The notes beneath the pieces were generated by a model that saw only the letters and a list, made by a program, of their open reading frames with translations, was not told the origin of the DNA and searched no databases. The translations under genes were made by a program, and so were the position numbers. Below, piece by piece: positions 9,298-18,307 of a stretch of 64,000 nt of DNA. Numbering within the stretch: position 1 is the first letter of the stretch; each line of letters begins with the position of its first letter. This DNA is from JADHLJ01 sp038146985 (GTDB taxonomy: Bacteria > Pseudomonadota > Alphaproteobacteria > Thalassobaculales > Thalassobaculaceae): NCBI GenBank assembly GCA_038146985.1, contig JAYQSQ010000001.1, positions 438,253 to 502,252 of the forward strand, written 5' to 3'.

Positions 9298-10038
9298 ATG
9301 GTAACCGAACCGTATCCAGATCTCGCAGGCCCGGTGTTCCTTTCCGCCGGCGATACCGCGCTGGTGGTCCAGTATGGCGAGACGGTCGATCCGGAGATCA
9401 ACCGCCGGGTACGGATGCTGGCGACCGCGCTCGCCGAGAGCCCGCCGGAGGGGATTGTCGATCTGGTGCCGACCATGCGCTCGCTGATGATCCACTATGA
9501 CCCGCTGATCCTCTCCCGCGCCGCGCTGACCGAGGCGGTGCGCCCGCTGCTGGACGCCCGGCCGGATTTGACGCGGGCCACGCGGCGCTGGCGCATTCCG
9601 GTCTGCTACGAGGGCGAGTGCGCGCCTGATCTGGAGACGGTGGCCGAGACCTGCGGCGTGGAGGCGGGAGAAATCGTCCGCCAGCACAGCGGCGCCGACC
9701 AGGAAGTCTTCATGATGGGGTTTCTGCCGGGCTTCCCCTATCTGGGTCTGCTGCCTGAAATCTTCGACCTGCCGAGGCGGCCCGAACCGCGCGTCAAGGT
9801 GCCGCCGCGCTCGATCTCGGTGGCGGCGCGGCAGACCACGATCTATACCGTCGACAGCCCGGGCGGCTGGCACCTGATCGGGCGCACGCCGGTGGATTTC
9901 TATGATCCGCACCGCGCCGAGCCGATCCTGGTGGCGGCGGGCGACCGGGTGCGCTTCGAGCCGATCCCCCTGGAGGACTATCACCGCATCCGGCGGGAGG
10001 TGGAAGCAGGAGAATTTGAAATCCAGTGTGATAGTTAA
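9298..10038 (+). CDS. pxpB: PxpB, 5-oxoprolinase subunit B (KipI / allophanate hydrolase subunit 1 family)
   Basis: A 246-residue protein of the KipI/AHS1 family. Recognisable parts are SAGDTALVVQYGETVDPEIN near the start and MMGFLPGFPYLGLLPEIFDL with PRRPEPRVKVPPRSI in the C-terminal half. It acts with PxpA and PxpC in ATP-dependent opening of 5-oxoproline. pxpC follows two bases after the stop, so the two are co-translated. The last few codons become AT-rich, as does the start of pxpC. Confidence 0.93.
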   Translation: MVTEPYPDLAGPVFLSAGDTALVVQYGETVDPEINRRVRMLATALAESPPEGIVDLVPTMRSLMIHYDPLILSRAALTEAVRPLLDARPDLTRATRRWRIPVCYEGECAPDLETVAETCGVEAGEIVRQHSGADQEVFMMGFLPGFPYLGLLPEIFDLPRRPEPRVKVPPRSISVAARQTTIYTVDSPGGWHLIGRTPVDFYDPHRAEPILVAAGDRVRFEPIPLEDYHRIRREVEAGEFEIQCDS

Positions 10039-10040
10039 AA

Positions 10041-11072
10041 ATGAGTTTTATTAAAATATTATCGCCCGGACTTAACCTAACAGTTCAAGATATGGGGCGC
10101 CCCAGGTACCAGCATCTCGGGGTACCCGTCTCCGGCGCGTTGGACCCGGACGCCTTGCGGCTCGCCAACGCGCTGGTAGGCAATGCCGAAACGTCGGAAG
10201 CTCTTGAAATTCGCATGCTGGGTCCGACCCTCGAAGTCGAGGCCGAAAGCGTGCGCCTGGCTCTGGCCGGCACCCGGGCGCCGCTTGAGATCCTGGGCCA
10301 AGATCCAATCACTTTACCGTCACATCAGAGCGTCACACTTTCGCGCGGTCAGCAATTCCGCGTCGGCGCCCTAGCGGACAGTTCGACGGCGGTATTGGCG
10401 GTGGAGGGGGGCTTCGCGCTGGCCGAAATTTATGGCAGCCGGTCGACCTATACCCGGGCCGGTATCGGTGGCTATGAGGGCCGGGCGCTTCGGGACGGCG
10501 ACAGACTTCCCTTGCGATACGAAAACGCCACTGCACGGGGCGAGGAACGACTTTCCGACGACAGCTATCTCGACGGCCAAGGACCGTTTCGCGTGATCCT
10601 CGGCCCGCAGCGCGACTTCTTCACCGACGCGGCGGTGACCCGGTTCCTTTCCAGCCACTATCGGGTGACCCGCGAGGCAGACCGCATGGGGATGCGCCTT
10701 GAAGGGCCGAAACTGGAGCACGCGCGCGGCTACAACATCGTCTCTGACGGTATCGTCACCGGCGCGGTGCAGGTGCCGGGCACTGGCCTGCCGATCGTTC
10801 TCCTGGCGGATCACCAGACCACTGGCGGCTATCCCAAGCTCGCGGCGGTGATCTCGGCGGACATCCCTCGGCTCGGCCGGTTGCGCCCGGGTGACGAGAT
10901 CCGTTTCGAGGAAGTCACGGTGGAGCAGGCGGAGCAGGCGATCCGCGAGAAGGAGGCGATGCTTCGACGTCTGATCGACGGCATGATCCCCGCCGGCGCC
11001 TGGCTGGACGAGGCGGCGCTTTACCGCGAAAATCTGATCAGTGGGATTGTCACGGACGAGCAGGCACCATGA
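10041..11072 (+). CDS. pxpC: PxpC, 5-oxoprolinase subunit C (biotin-dependent carboxyltransferase-like family)
   Basis: A 343-residue AHS2/KipA-family protein. LNLTVQDMGRPRYQHLGVPV and SGALDPDALRLANALVGN are the standard N-terminal segments; TGAVQVPGTGLPIVLLADHQ and TTGGYPKLAAVISAD mark the C-terminal domain. It completes the oxoprolinase with PxpA and PxpB. The first 15 to 20 codons are unusually AT-rich for this DNA and no Shine-Dalgarno sequence is visible, so translation probably relies on coupling to pxpB and an unstructured start. Confidence 0.93.
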   Translation: MSFIKILSPGLNLTVQDMGRPRYQHLGVPVSGALDPDALRLANALVGNAETSEALEIRMLGPTLEVEAESVRLALAGTRAPLEILGQDPITLPSHQSVTLSRGQQFRVGALADSSTAVLAVEGGFALAEIYGSRSTYTRAGIGGYEGRALRDGDRLPLRYENATARGEERLSDDSYLDGQGPFRVILGPQRDFFTDAAVTRFLSSHYRVTREADRMGMRLEGPKLEHARGYNIVSDGIVTGAVQVPGTGLPIVLLADHQTTGGYPKLAAVISADIPRLGRLRPGDEIRFEEVTVEQAEQAIREKEAMLRRLIDGMIPAGAWLDEAALYRENLISGIVTDEQAP

Positions 11073-11097
11073 CGCGGGACCAGGGAAGGGTGGAGCG

Positions 11098-12231
11098 ATG
11101 ACGGCGGTTCACATGGCCCTGGACGAGGCGCGCCGAAATCTCAAGATCAAATGGTACCGCTGTCCAATCGACCGGGCGGTGCTGCGCGACCTGATGCAGC
11201 CAAGCGACGCCCAGGGCTGGTTCCAGGCCGGCGGGCATCTTTTGATCTTCGCCGGAACCGGCAGCCTGACGCTTTACCTGTTCAGCCAGCAGCTTTGGCT
11301 CTGGGCGGCGCTGGCTTTGTTCGCCCATGGCACCTCGGCCTCGTTCTTCAAGGGCATCGCCGCCCATGAACTCGGCCACGGCACGGTCTTCAAGACCCGT
11401 TGGCTGAACCAGTTCTTCCTTCGGGCCTACAGCCTGGTCAGCTGGCACAACCACCATGAATACGCGGTCAGCCATACCTATCACCACCGCTATACCCTGC
11501 ACCCCGACGGCGATCGGGAGGTGGAACTGCCGCAGTTCACGATCTTCACGCCGCTGCATGTGCTGCAGATCCTGACTTTCAACATCACCGGCGGGCCGAT
11601 GACCAGCGGCATGATCCCGATCATCGGCGGCACCATCCGCACAGCGCTCGGCGGCTTCGGCCGCTCGGTCGTGACCGAGGAATGGAGCCGGGCGCTTTAT
11701 GGCGTGCACACCGGCGAGCGGGCCAAGGCGGTGCGCTGGGCCCGGCTTCTGCTGCTGTTCCATGGTGGGGTGATCGTGGGCTCGGTGGTGGGCGGGCTCT
11801 GGGCCCTGCCGCTGGTGCTGACCTTTCAGCAATTCACCGGCAACTGGCTGAAACTGCTGGTCGGGATGCCGATGCATGGCGGGCTGCGCAGCAACGTCGC
11901 GGACTTCCGCAAATGCGTGCGAACCATCACTCTCAACCCGTTAGCCTCGTTCCTCTACTGGCGGATGAACTGGCACCTGGAGCATCATATGTATGCGGGC
12001 GTGCCATGCTACAATCTCGCCAAGCTGCACCGCCTGGTTGCCCACGACATGCCCGAGCCACGCACCTTGCTCGGAGCGTGGCGCGAGATGGCAGAGGTCC
12101 GCCGCCGCCAGAAGCTCGACCCGTCCTACGAGTACGACACCCCGGTTCCTACCCCCGGTGATGCGGAAGCGGGCAACAGGGACGACCTTGCGGCCTCAAT
12201 CGGTGATTTGGCGCCCAAGGCCCTGGCGTAA
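11098..12231 (+). CDS. Membrane fatty acid desaturase family protein
   Basis: A 377-residue integral membrane di-iron enzyme. The three histidine clusters are complete: HELGH at 90-94, HNHH at 117-120 with HTYHH shortly after, and HLEHH at 293-297. Hydrophobic stretches before the first box and between the second and third boxes fit four membrane spans with the boxes on the cytoplasmic face. The ATG at 11098 follows GGGTGGAG. The substrate could be an acyl lipid or another alkyl compound. It is 25 bases after pxpC, possibly co-transcribed but with no evident functional tie. Confidence 0.88.
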   Translation: MTAVHMALDEARRNLKIKWYRCPIDRAVLRDLMQPSDAQGWFQAGGHLLIFAGTGSLTLYLFSQQLWLWAALALFAHGTSASFFKGIAAHELGHGTVFKTRWLNQFFLRAYSLVSWHNHHEYAVSHTYHHRYTLHPDGDREVELPQFTIFTPLHVLQILTFNITGGPMTSGMIPIIGGTIRTALGGFGRSVVTEEWSRALYGVHTGERAKAVRWARLLLLFHGGVIVGSVVGGLWALPLVLTFQQFTGNWLKLLVGMPMHGGLRSNVADFRKCVRTITLNPLASFLYWRMNWHLEHHMYAGVPCYNLAKLHRLVAHDMPEPRTLLGAWREMAEVRRRQKLDPSYEYDTPVPTPGDAEAGNRDDLAASIGDLAPKALA

Positions 12232-12259
12232 GGGAGGCCTCTGTCTCCCCACCCTGTAC

Positions 12260-12353
12260 CGTCGTCCCCGCGCAGGCGGGGATCTCTTCGGTTCTGATCG
12301 GATAACAGACGGTTTGCTGGAAAAATAAGGTCCCCGCTTGCGCGGGGACGACG
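12260..12353. repeat. Type-2 intergenic palindromic element
   Basis: The left end CGTCGTCCCCGCGCAGGCGG and the right end CCGCTTGCGCGGGGACGACG form a 23-base inverted repeat with one mismatch around 48 bases. Each arm also has its own CCCCGC/GCGGGG hairpin. It lies between the convergent desaturase and exporter genes and could end transcription from both sides. Relatives are at 23471-23553, 50586-50681 and 52969-53063. The rest of the 12232-12448 gap shows no gene. Confidence 0.88.
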
Positions 12354-12448
12354 AAGAATAAGGGCGTCGATACCGATCTTCCTCGGGGAGTTGAAAAAGA
12401 GCGGAAGAAAACGCGACATCCTCAGCGTCCGGACACCACCGCCGCCGG

Positions 12449-13333
12449 TCACTCTCCATCCAACGCCGCCCGGCGCCGTTCGCGCGCAAGCTGGGCTTCG
12501 CGGTGGGTGACATAGGCGGTCGAGGCGAAAATGACGATGCCGCCGATCCAGGTCCAAAGGGTCGGCACCTGAGCGAAGATCAGATAAGCCAGGAGGGCGA
12601 TGATCGGCAGGCGGATGAAATCCAGCGGCTGAATCTGCGTGACCTCGGCAAGCTGGATCGCCCTTGTATACATCAGATGGCCGAGGGTTCCGGCCCCGGC
12701 CAAGCCGATCAGCCAGACCCAGGTCAGCGGCTCCGGCCATTCCCAGTAGAACAGAGCCGGGACCAGGGCCATCGGGCTTTGCAGCAGCACCATGTAGGTG
12801 ACGATGGTGGCCGGCTGCTCGGTGTCGGTGAGTTTCTTGACGATGATGATGGTGATGGCGATGGTCATCGAATTGAGCAGCGCCAGCAGGGCGCCGGGCG
12901 AGATCGCCTCGACACCGGGCCGGATCACGATCAGCATGCCGATGAAGCCGATGATCAGGGCCGATATCCGGCGGATCCGCACGACCTCGCCGAGGAAGAT
13001 CGCGGCCGCGACCGTGGCGAAGAGTGGCGCGGTGAAGCTCAGCGCCGTCGCCTCGGCGAGCGGGATCAGGGTCAGCGCCGTGAAGCCCGCGGTCATGCCG
13101 ATGATGTTGAAGAAGGAACGGGTGGCGTAGAGCCCGATCCGTCTGGTTTTCATCACTCCCGGGCCCTGGCGGATCAGCCAGGGCACCATCATCAGCACGG
13201 CCAAGAAGTTCCGGAAGAAAACCACCTCGAACGAGTGAAGCTGAGCGGCGGCGAGCTTGATGAAGATGCTCATGCTGGAAAAGAAAACCATCGCGCCGAT
13301 CATCATCAGCGCGGCCTTCAGCGGGGCGCCCAT
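12449..13333 (-). CDS. DMT-superfamily (EamA) membrane transporter
   Basis: A 294-residue protein with about ten hydrophobic helices and two EamA repeats (about 10-140 and 150-280). The sequence FFRNFLAVLMMVPWLIRQGP and the LIPLAEATALSFTAPLFATV stretch are typical of the drug/metabolite transporter group. These usually export amino acids, nucleosides or small metabolites. The substrate is unknown. It is convergent with the desaturase. Confidence 0.88.
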   Translation of the reverse strand: MGAPLKAALMMIGAMVFFSSMSIFIKLAAAQLHSFEVVFFRNFLAVLMMVPWLIRQGPGVMKTRRIGLYATRSFFNIIGMTAGFTALTLIPLAEATALSFTAPLFATVAAAIFLGEVVRIRRISALIIGFIGMLIVIRPGVEAISPGALLALLNSMTIAITIIIVKKLTDTEQPATIVTYMVLLQSPMALVPALFYWEWPEPLTWVWLIGLAGAGTLGHLMYTRAIQLAEVTQIQPLDFIRLPIIALLAYLIFAQVPTLWTWIGGIVIFASTAYVTHREAQLARERRRAALDGE

Positions 13334-13368
13334 CGGAAGTCGCGGCAGGGCGCCTGGAGCGGTGGGTC

Positions 13369-14409
13369 CTATAACACGGTCTCCGCCAGGAGCCGCAGTG
13401 CCTCGGGGGAACTTGTCCGGGCGATCAGTGTGTCAACGTGGCGCTGCTTGGCCGCCGCCTTCCAGTCCGCAAGCTTCTCGACGATCCGCGCCTTCGGGCC
13501 GACCAAGGCGACCTGGTCGATCAATTCCTGAGGCACGGCGGCGGCTGCCTCGGCCCGCTTGCCGTCCAGGAACAGGTTCTGGATCTTGGTGGCGGCTTCC
13601 TCGAAGCCGATGCGTTTGGCGTAGTCGCAGTAGAAGTTTTTATCCCGCGCGCCCATGCCGCCGATATAGAACGAGACGTTCTGGCGCACCGGGCGGCTCG
13701 CCACCTCCACATCGTCGTCGATGCTGATGTAGCACATGGGCATCACGTCGAAATCGGCGAGCGTGCGGCCCTTGCCAGCCTTGTCGAACCCGGCCTGAAC
13801 ATGCGGGGCGAAGACGTCGAAGCGGGTCGGGTCCATGTAGATCGGGATGAAGCCGTCGACGCATTCCGCCGCCGCCTTGACCCCGGTGGGAGAGATCGCG
13901 CCGGTAACGATGCGCATCTTGGGATCGCCGTGAAGAATGCTTTTCAGCGGAATGCCAAGCCCGGTCGATCCCTCGCCCGTATAGGGAAACTGATAGTGCT
14001 CGCCCTGGAATTCCAGCGGTCCCTCGCGCTCCAGAATGTTGCGGATGATCGCCACATATTCCCGCAATCGCGTGAGCGGCTTGCCATAGGGTACGCCGTG
14101 CCAACCCTCGACCACCTGCGGGCCGGACGGACCGAGACCGAGAATGAAGCGCCCGCCCGAGAGATGGGAGAGGGTGATCGCGGTCATCGCCGTCATCGTC
14201 GGCGCCCGGGTTGTCATCTGGATGATGCCGGTGCCGACCTTGATCCGCGAGGTGCGGGCCAGCGCCCAGGCCGCCGGCGTCACCGCGTCATGACCCCAGC
14301 TTTCCGAGGTCCAGAGCGAGTCGAAGCCGAGATTTTCCGCTTCGGCGATCAGGTCCATGTTCATCGCGAATTTGGCGCCGTGGCCGCCGATGCTCAACCC
14401 CAGTTTCAT
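13369..14409 (-). CDS. LLM-class (luciferase-like) F420-dependent oxidoreductase 1
   Basis: A 346-residue TIM-barrel enzyme of the bacterial luciferase superfamily. The start MKLGLSIGGHGAKFAMNMDL, the strand SRIKVGTGIIQMTTRAPTMT and the LSGGRFILGLGPSGPQVVEG segment resemble the F420-binding branch. The ATG at 14409 gives the normal barrel start; 27 upstream codons are ignored. It points away from the F420 genes but borders them, and six other LLM genes are in the window, so F420 is the likely cofactor. FMN use cannot be excluded. Confidence 0.82.
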   Translation of the reverse strand: MKLGLSIGGHGAKFAMNMDLIAEAENLGFDSLWTSESWGHDAVTPAAWALARTSRIKVGTGIIQMTTRAPTMTAMTAITLSHLSGGRFILGLGPSGPQVVEGWHGVPYGKPLTRLREYVAIIRNILEREGPLEFQGEHYQFPYTGEGSTGLGIPLKSILHGDPKMRIVTGAISPTGVKAAAECVDGFIPIYMDPTRFDVFAPHVQAGFDKAGKGRTLADFDVMPMCYISIDDDVEVASRPVRQNVSFYIGGMGARDKNFYCDYAKRIGFEEAATKIQNLFLDGKRAEAAAAVPQELIDQVALVGPKARIVEKLADWKAAAKQRHVDTLIARTSSPEALRLLAETVL

Positions 14410-14549
14410 CGCTTTCCCTTCCTCCCGATGGACGCTGCCGGACAAACCGTGGCAGGCTCTTTCGGGACAGCATAGGAGCGCCGCCGGCAAAAGGCGACGC
14501 TCCTGATTGATGGTTTAGGCGGCACGCGGATGCGAGGGGGAAACCGGCA

Positions 14550-15548
14550 ATGAAATTCGGAATGTACATGGCGACCCAATGGCCGCGCGGTGCGGATCTC
14601 GGCCAAGAGGTTGCGAATCTGTGCGAGCAGACGCGGGTCGCCAAGGCGAACGGTTTCTCGTCCATCCTGGTCGGTCAGCACTTCCTGTCCGAGCCCTTGC
14701 AGATGATCCAGGCGGAACCGCTGATCGCGCGCCTTGCCGCCGAGGGCGAGGGGATGGAGTTCGGCATCGCCATCGTGCTCCTGGCCATGCAGAATCCGGT
14801 GATCGTCGCCGAATACGCCGCCTCGCTCGACTGGATCACCAACGGCAACTACATCCTCGGCGTCGGCGTCGGCTACCGCGAGGAGGAGTTCGAGGGCCTA
14901 GGCGTCAGGTTCGAGGACCGGCGCGAGCGGTTCGAGGAGGCGATCCCGCTGATCCGCCGGCTCTGGACCGAGGACCGCGTCGAGCACCATGGCAAGCACT
15001 TCACCGTCGGGAATCTCAGCGCCAGCATCCGCCCGAAGCGGCCCGGCGGTCCGCCGATCTGGGTCGGCGGCGACATTCCCCCGGCTGTGCGCCGCGCCGC
15101 CCGGCTGGGCTGTCCCTGGGTGGTGCCGCCGACCATGCATTGGGATGACACGGTGCACAGGATGCAGGTCTACAGGCAGGAGATGGCGAAAGCGGGCACC
15201 AGCAATCCGCACGGCCAGCCGCTGATCCGCGAGGTCGCCATTGGTCCGACCAAGGAGGCCGCGATGGCGGCGGCGGGTCCGTATCTTCTGGCGAAATACG
15301 AGTCCTATGCGTCCTGGGGGCAGCATTCCGCCTCCCAGGGGCCGAGCCTCGCCGACCAGTTCGACGAGTTCTGCGCCAACCGTTTCATCATCGGAGACGA
15401 GGCCGAGGTGGTGGACGAGATTGCCCGCTACCGAGAGGCGTTCGGCGTCGACCATTTCCTCGCCCGCGTGCAGTGGCCGGGCTTCGGTCAGGCGGGCGTG
15501 CTCGACGCGGTGGAGCGCCTCGGCCGCGTCGCCGCGAAGCTGGGGTGA
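14550..15548 (+). CDS. LLM-class flavin/F420-dependent oxidoreductase 2
   Basis: A 332-residue luciferase-like TIM barrel. It shares with the enzyme at 42494 the pattern GPYLLxKYxxYAxWGQ late in the protein and an HLI/LLNxxNPVxxAE-type strand, so these two form one subgroup distinct from the other five. LWTEDRVEHHGKHF and GGPPIWVGGDIPPAVRRAAR are standard family segments. Divergent from LLM 1 across a 140-base gap. Substrate unknown; such enzymes oxidise or reduce small carbonyl compounds or act as monooxygenases. Confidence 0.82.
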   Translation: MKFGMYMATQWPRGADLGQEVANLCEQTRVAKANGFSSILVGQHFLSEPLQMIQAEPLIARLAAEGEGMEFGIAIVLLAMQNPVIVAEYAASLDWITNGNYILGVGVGYREEEFEGLGVRFEDRRERFEEAIPLIRRLWTEDRVEHHGKHFTVGNLSASIRPKRPGGPPIWVGGDIPPAVRRAARLGCPWVVPPTMHWDDTVHRMQVYRQEMAKAGTSNPHGQPLIREVAIGPTKEAAMAAAGPYLLAKYESYASWGQHSASQGPSLADQFDEFCANRFIIGDEAEVVDEIARYREAFGVDHFLARVQWPGFGQAGVLDAVERLGRVAAKLG

Positions 15549-15599
15549 GGCTGTCGGGCACCGGAGCGTTGCTCCGTGCGTAACTGGAAAAGATTCTCT

Positions 15600-15729
15600 C
15601 GCCGCCCTGGCGCAAGGCAGGGCCCGGCATCGACGGTATTTCGTTACAGGACGAACCTCCATTCGCTCCCACTCTCCGGATGATCGCTTTAACAGCCCCG
15701 GTTCAAGGCCTGCCTTGCGCCAGGGCGAC
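15600..15729. repeat. Type-1 intergenic palindromic element upstream of the F420 operon
   Basis: The left end CGCCGCCCTGGCGCAAGGCA and the right end TGCCTTGCGCCAGGGCGAC are inverted copies flanking about 85 bases. It has the same end pair as the element at 2079. It occupies most of the first half of the 327-base gap 15549-15875; the second half holds the putative F420 operon promoter. Confidence 0.85.
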
Positions 15730-15800
15730 CGAGGCCGGGGCGGCAGTAGGCGATTTTGTCTGATGTAACCAAATGCACGGGCGCTAGGCATCACTTCCGA

Positions 15801-15830
15801 TTGCCTTGTCCCCGCCGGCTCGTCTAATGC
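15801..15830 (+). promoter_or_regulatory. Putative promoter of the npdG-cofEDC-cofGH operon
   Basis: TTGCCT at 15801-15806 and TAATGC at 15825-15830 are separated by 18 bases, and would start RNA about 40 bases before npdG. The same -35 with the same spacing and a TAAGAT -10 occurs at 49575-49604. Called by eye only. Confidence 0.35.
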
Positions 15831-15875
15831 TGTGTGCGTCGGCATGACGGGAACACGAATAGGGAAACGGACACC

Positions 15876-16550
15876 ATGGCCAAGACGATCGCGATTATCG
15901 GAGGCTCCGGAGCGTTGGGGGCGGGCCTTGCCAAGCGGTGGGCGAGGGCGGGTCATACGATCGTCGTCGGCTCGCGCGATGCTGGACGGGCGGCCGAGGC
16001 GGCCGAGCGGCTAAACGGCGAGGCAGGGACCACGACCATCACCGGCCTGGGCAATCCGGAAGCCGCGGCGGCGGGTGAAATCGTGGTGCTGACCGTTCCT
16101 TATGCGAACCAGATGCCGACCCTGGAGGCCATAGCCCCGGCGCTTGGCGGCAAGATCCTGGTGGATGTCACTGTGCCGCTGGTTCCGCCGAGGGTGCGTA
16201 CCGTGCACGTGCCCGAAGGCGGGTCCTGCGCCAAGGCGGCCCAGGAGAAGCTGGGTGACGGCGTGCGCGTGGTCTCGGCTTTCCAGAATGTCGCGGCGAC
16301 GCATCTCGACGATCTGGATCACGCCATCGACTGCGACGTACTGGTCTGCGGCAACGATCCTGATGCCCGCGAGGTGGTGGTGCAGCTTGCCGGCGAGGCG
16401 GGCATGAAGGCCTGGCATGCCGGCGTCATCGCCAATTCGATCGTCGCCGAAGCGCTGACATCGACGCTGATTTTCATGAACGCGCGCTATAAGATCGACG
16501 GGGCGGGCATCAGGATGACCGGAGAGCCCGGTTCCGCCGCCACGGAGTAA
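15876..16550 (+). CDS. npdG: NpdG, NADPH:F420 oxidoreductase
   Basis: A 224-residue Rossmann-fold enzyme that moves hydride between NADP(H) and coenzyme F420. The start TIAIIGGSGALGAGLAKRWA has the dinucleotide loop, followed by HTIVVGSRDAGRAAEAA, whose S and R residues fit a 2'-phosphate (NADP) pocket. VVLTVPYANQMPTLEAIAPA and KILVDVTVPL are also typical of Fno/NpdG. The ATG at 15876 is preferred over an upstream in-frame codon at 15834 because it begins directly at the fold. It leads the operon and supplies reduced F420 to the LLM enzymes. Confidence 0.9.
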   Translation: MAKTIAIIGGSGALGAGLAKRWARAGHTIVVGSRDAGRAAEAAERLNGEAGTTTITGLGNPEAAAAGEIVVLTVPYANQMPTLEAIAPALGGKILVDVTVPLVPPRVRTVHVPEGGSCAKAAQEKLGDGVRVVSAFQNVAATHLDDLDHAIDCDVLVCGNDPDAREVVVQLAGEAGMKAWHAGVIANSIVAEALTSTLIFMNARYKIDGAGIRMTGEPGSAATE

Positions 16551-16559
16551 GCGTGTCCC

Positions 16560-17339
16560 ATGACCAGCAGTGAGCCTCCCCGCCTGACTTTGGCGGCGCT
16601 TCGGGGCATCCCGAAGGTCAAGCCGGGCGACGATCTCGCCTCGATCCTGATCGCGGCGCTGGCCGAGAGCGGCGAGACCCTCGAAAACGGCGATATCCTG
16701 GTCGTCGCCCAGAAGATCATCTCCAAGGCCGAGGGCCGGATCGTCGCGCTGGAGGATATCGAGCCGTCGCCGCGCGCGATTGAACTCGCCTCCAAGGTCG
16801 ACAAGGACCCACGCCAGATCGAGCTGGTGCTGCGGGAGTCCCGCGAGGTCGTGAAAACCCGTCCCGGCGTGATCGTTGTCGAGCAGAATCTGGGACTGGT
16901 CATGGCCAATGCCGGCATCGACCATTCCAATGTGGAAAGCGAGCCCGGGCGGGAACATCTGCTGCTATTACCGCTGGATCCGGACGGTAGTGCCGAGAAA
17001 CTGCGGAGTGAGTTGTGCGGTCGATTGGGTGTTTCCGTCGGCGTGATCATCAACGACAGTATCGGACGGGCCTGGCGGATCGGCACGGTGGGGCACGCGA
17101 TCGGCGTCGCGGGCCTGCCGGCGGTGGTCGATCTGCGCGGCAATCGCGACATGTTCGGACGTGAGCTGCTGGTCAGCGAGGAAGCGGTGGCGGACGAGCT
17201 TGCCGGCGCGGCCTCGCTGCTCCAAGGCCAAGGCTCGGAAGGCCTGCCGGTGGTGCTGATCCGGGGCTTCCGTTCCCATGCGCCGACGCAAGGGGCGGGC
17301 GCCCTCATCCGTCCCCGCGAAATGGACATGTTCCGTTGA
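16560..17339 (+). CDS. cofE: CofE, coenzyme F420-0:L-glutamate ligase
   Basis: A 259-residue ligase that adds glutamate residues to F420-0 using GTP. LENGDILVVAQKIISKAEGR, LVMANAGIDHSNVE and VGVIINDSIGRAWRIGTVGH with GVAGLPAVVDLRGN are the conserved CofE blocks. It has the short archaeal-type length: mycobacterial FbiB carries an extra C-terminal nitroreductase-like domain that reduces dehydro-F420-0, and that domain is absent. It starts 9 bases after npdG, and its stop overlaps the cofD start. Confidence 0.93.
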   Translation: MTSSEPPRLTLAALRGIPKVKPGDDLASILIAALAESGETLENGDILVVAQKIISKAEGRIVALEDIEPSPRAIELASKVDKDPRQIELVLRESREVVKTRPGVIVVEQNLGLVMANAGIDHSNVESEPGREHLLLLPLDPDGSAEKLRSELCGRLGVSVGVIINDSIGRAWRIGTVGHAIGVAGLPAVVDLRGNRDMFGRELLVSEEAVADELAGAASLLQGQGSEGLPVVLIRGFRSHAPTQGAGALIRPREMDMFR

Positions 17340-18307
17340 GATCTCGTGGCGAGGCACAGGGGATCGCGGTGCTTTCCGGCGGTGTCGGCGGGGCCAAGTT
17401 GGTGCTGGGCCTCTATCACGCGATGCCTCGCGAGAATCTGTTTGTTGTCGCCAATACTGGTGACGATATCCGGCATCTGGGCCTGCATATCTCGCCGGAT
17501 ATCGATTCCGTGGTCTACGCGTTGGCCGGGCTGTCGGATCAGGAGCGGGGCTGGGGCCGGGCGAACGAAACCTGGACCTTCATGGAGGCGCTTCGGGGCC
17601 TCGGCGGCGAGGACTGGTTCAATCTCGGCGACGGCGATCTCGCGATGCATGTGGAGCGCACCCGCCGGCTGGCGGCGGGGGAGAGCCTGACCCAGGCGAC
17701 GGCGGAGATCTGCGCGCGGCTGGGGGTGACCGCGCCTGTCCTGCCGATGACGGATGACTCCGTCGCCACCATCGTCGACACAGCCCAGGGCCCCTTGGCA
17801 TTTCAGCATTATTTCGTGCGCGAGCGATGCGAGCCGGCGGTGACCGGGTTCCGGTTCCAGGGCATCGCCGATGCGCTGCCTAATCCGCTTCTCATGCAGG
17901 CATTGAATGCCGGGACCGTCTCCTCGGTCCTGATCGCGCCGTCGAACCCCTTCGTCAGCGTCGATCCCATTCTCTCTCTGCCGGGGCTGAAATCGGCGCT
18001 CAAGGCGGCAGCGGGACCGGTCGTCGCGGTCTCTCCCATTGTCGGGGGGCAGGCGATCAAGGGACCGGCGGCAAAGATGATGGCGGAACTCGGTGCACCG
18101 GCCAGTGCGGCGAGTGTCGCGCGGCATTACGCCGGCTTCGCAGACGCGATGGTGATCGACGTGTTGGACCGCGATCAGGAGGCCGAAATCCGGGACCTCG
18201 GCATGGAGGTTCTCGTGACGCAAACGGTGATGCGCACGCTCGGTGATCGCGAGGCGCTGGCCTGTGACTGCCTGGATTTCATCGCCAAGCTGGGAGCAAC
18301 GGCGTGA
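17336..18307 (+). CDS. cofD: CofD, 2-phospho-L-lactate transferase (F420-0 synthesis)
   Basis: A 323-residue transferase that moves the phospholactyl-type moiety from the guanylated donor onto FO. VLSGGVGGAKLVLGLYHAM is the diagnostic nucleotide-binding start; NTGDDIRHLGLHISPDIDSV and GWGRANETW follow as in the family. The call uses a TTG start at 17336 that overlaps the cofE stop as TTGA. A GTG at 17369 is also possible, preceded by AGGGGA and beginning right at the core fold. cofC follows with a four-base overlap. Confidence 0.93.
   Translation: MRSRGEAQGIAVLSGGVGGAKLVLGLYHAMPRENLFVVANTGDDIRHLGLHISPDIDSVVYALAGLSDQERGWGRANETWTFMEALRGLGGEDWFNLGDGDLAMHVERTRRLAAGESLTQATAEICARLGVTAPVLPMTDDSVATIVDTAQGPLAFQHYFVRERCEPAVTGFRFQGIADALPNPLLMQALNAGTVSSVLIAPSNPFVSVDPILSLPGLKSALKAAAGPVVAVSPIVGGQAIKGPAAKMMAELGAPASAASVARHYAGFADAMVIDVLDRDQEAEIRDLGMEVLVTQTVMRTLGDREALACDCLDFIAKLGATA

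Noticed and set aside
12126..12740. A 204-codon minus-strand frame running through the type-2 repeat at 12260
   Set aside because: It overlaps the desaturase end, the repeat and the exporter gene in the wrong frame; coding is not credible.
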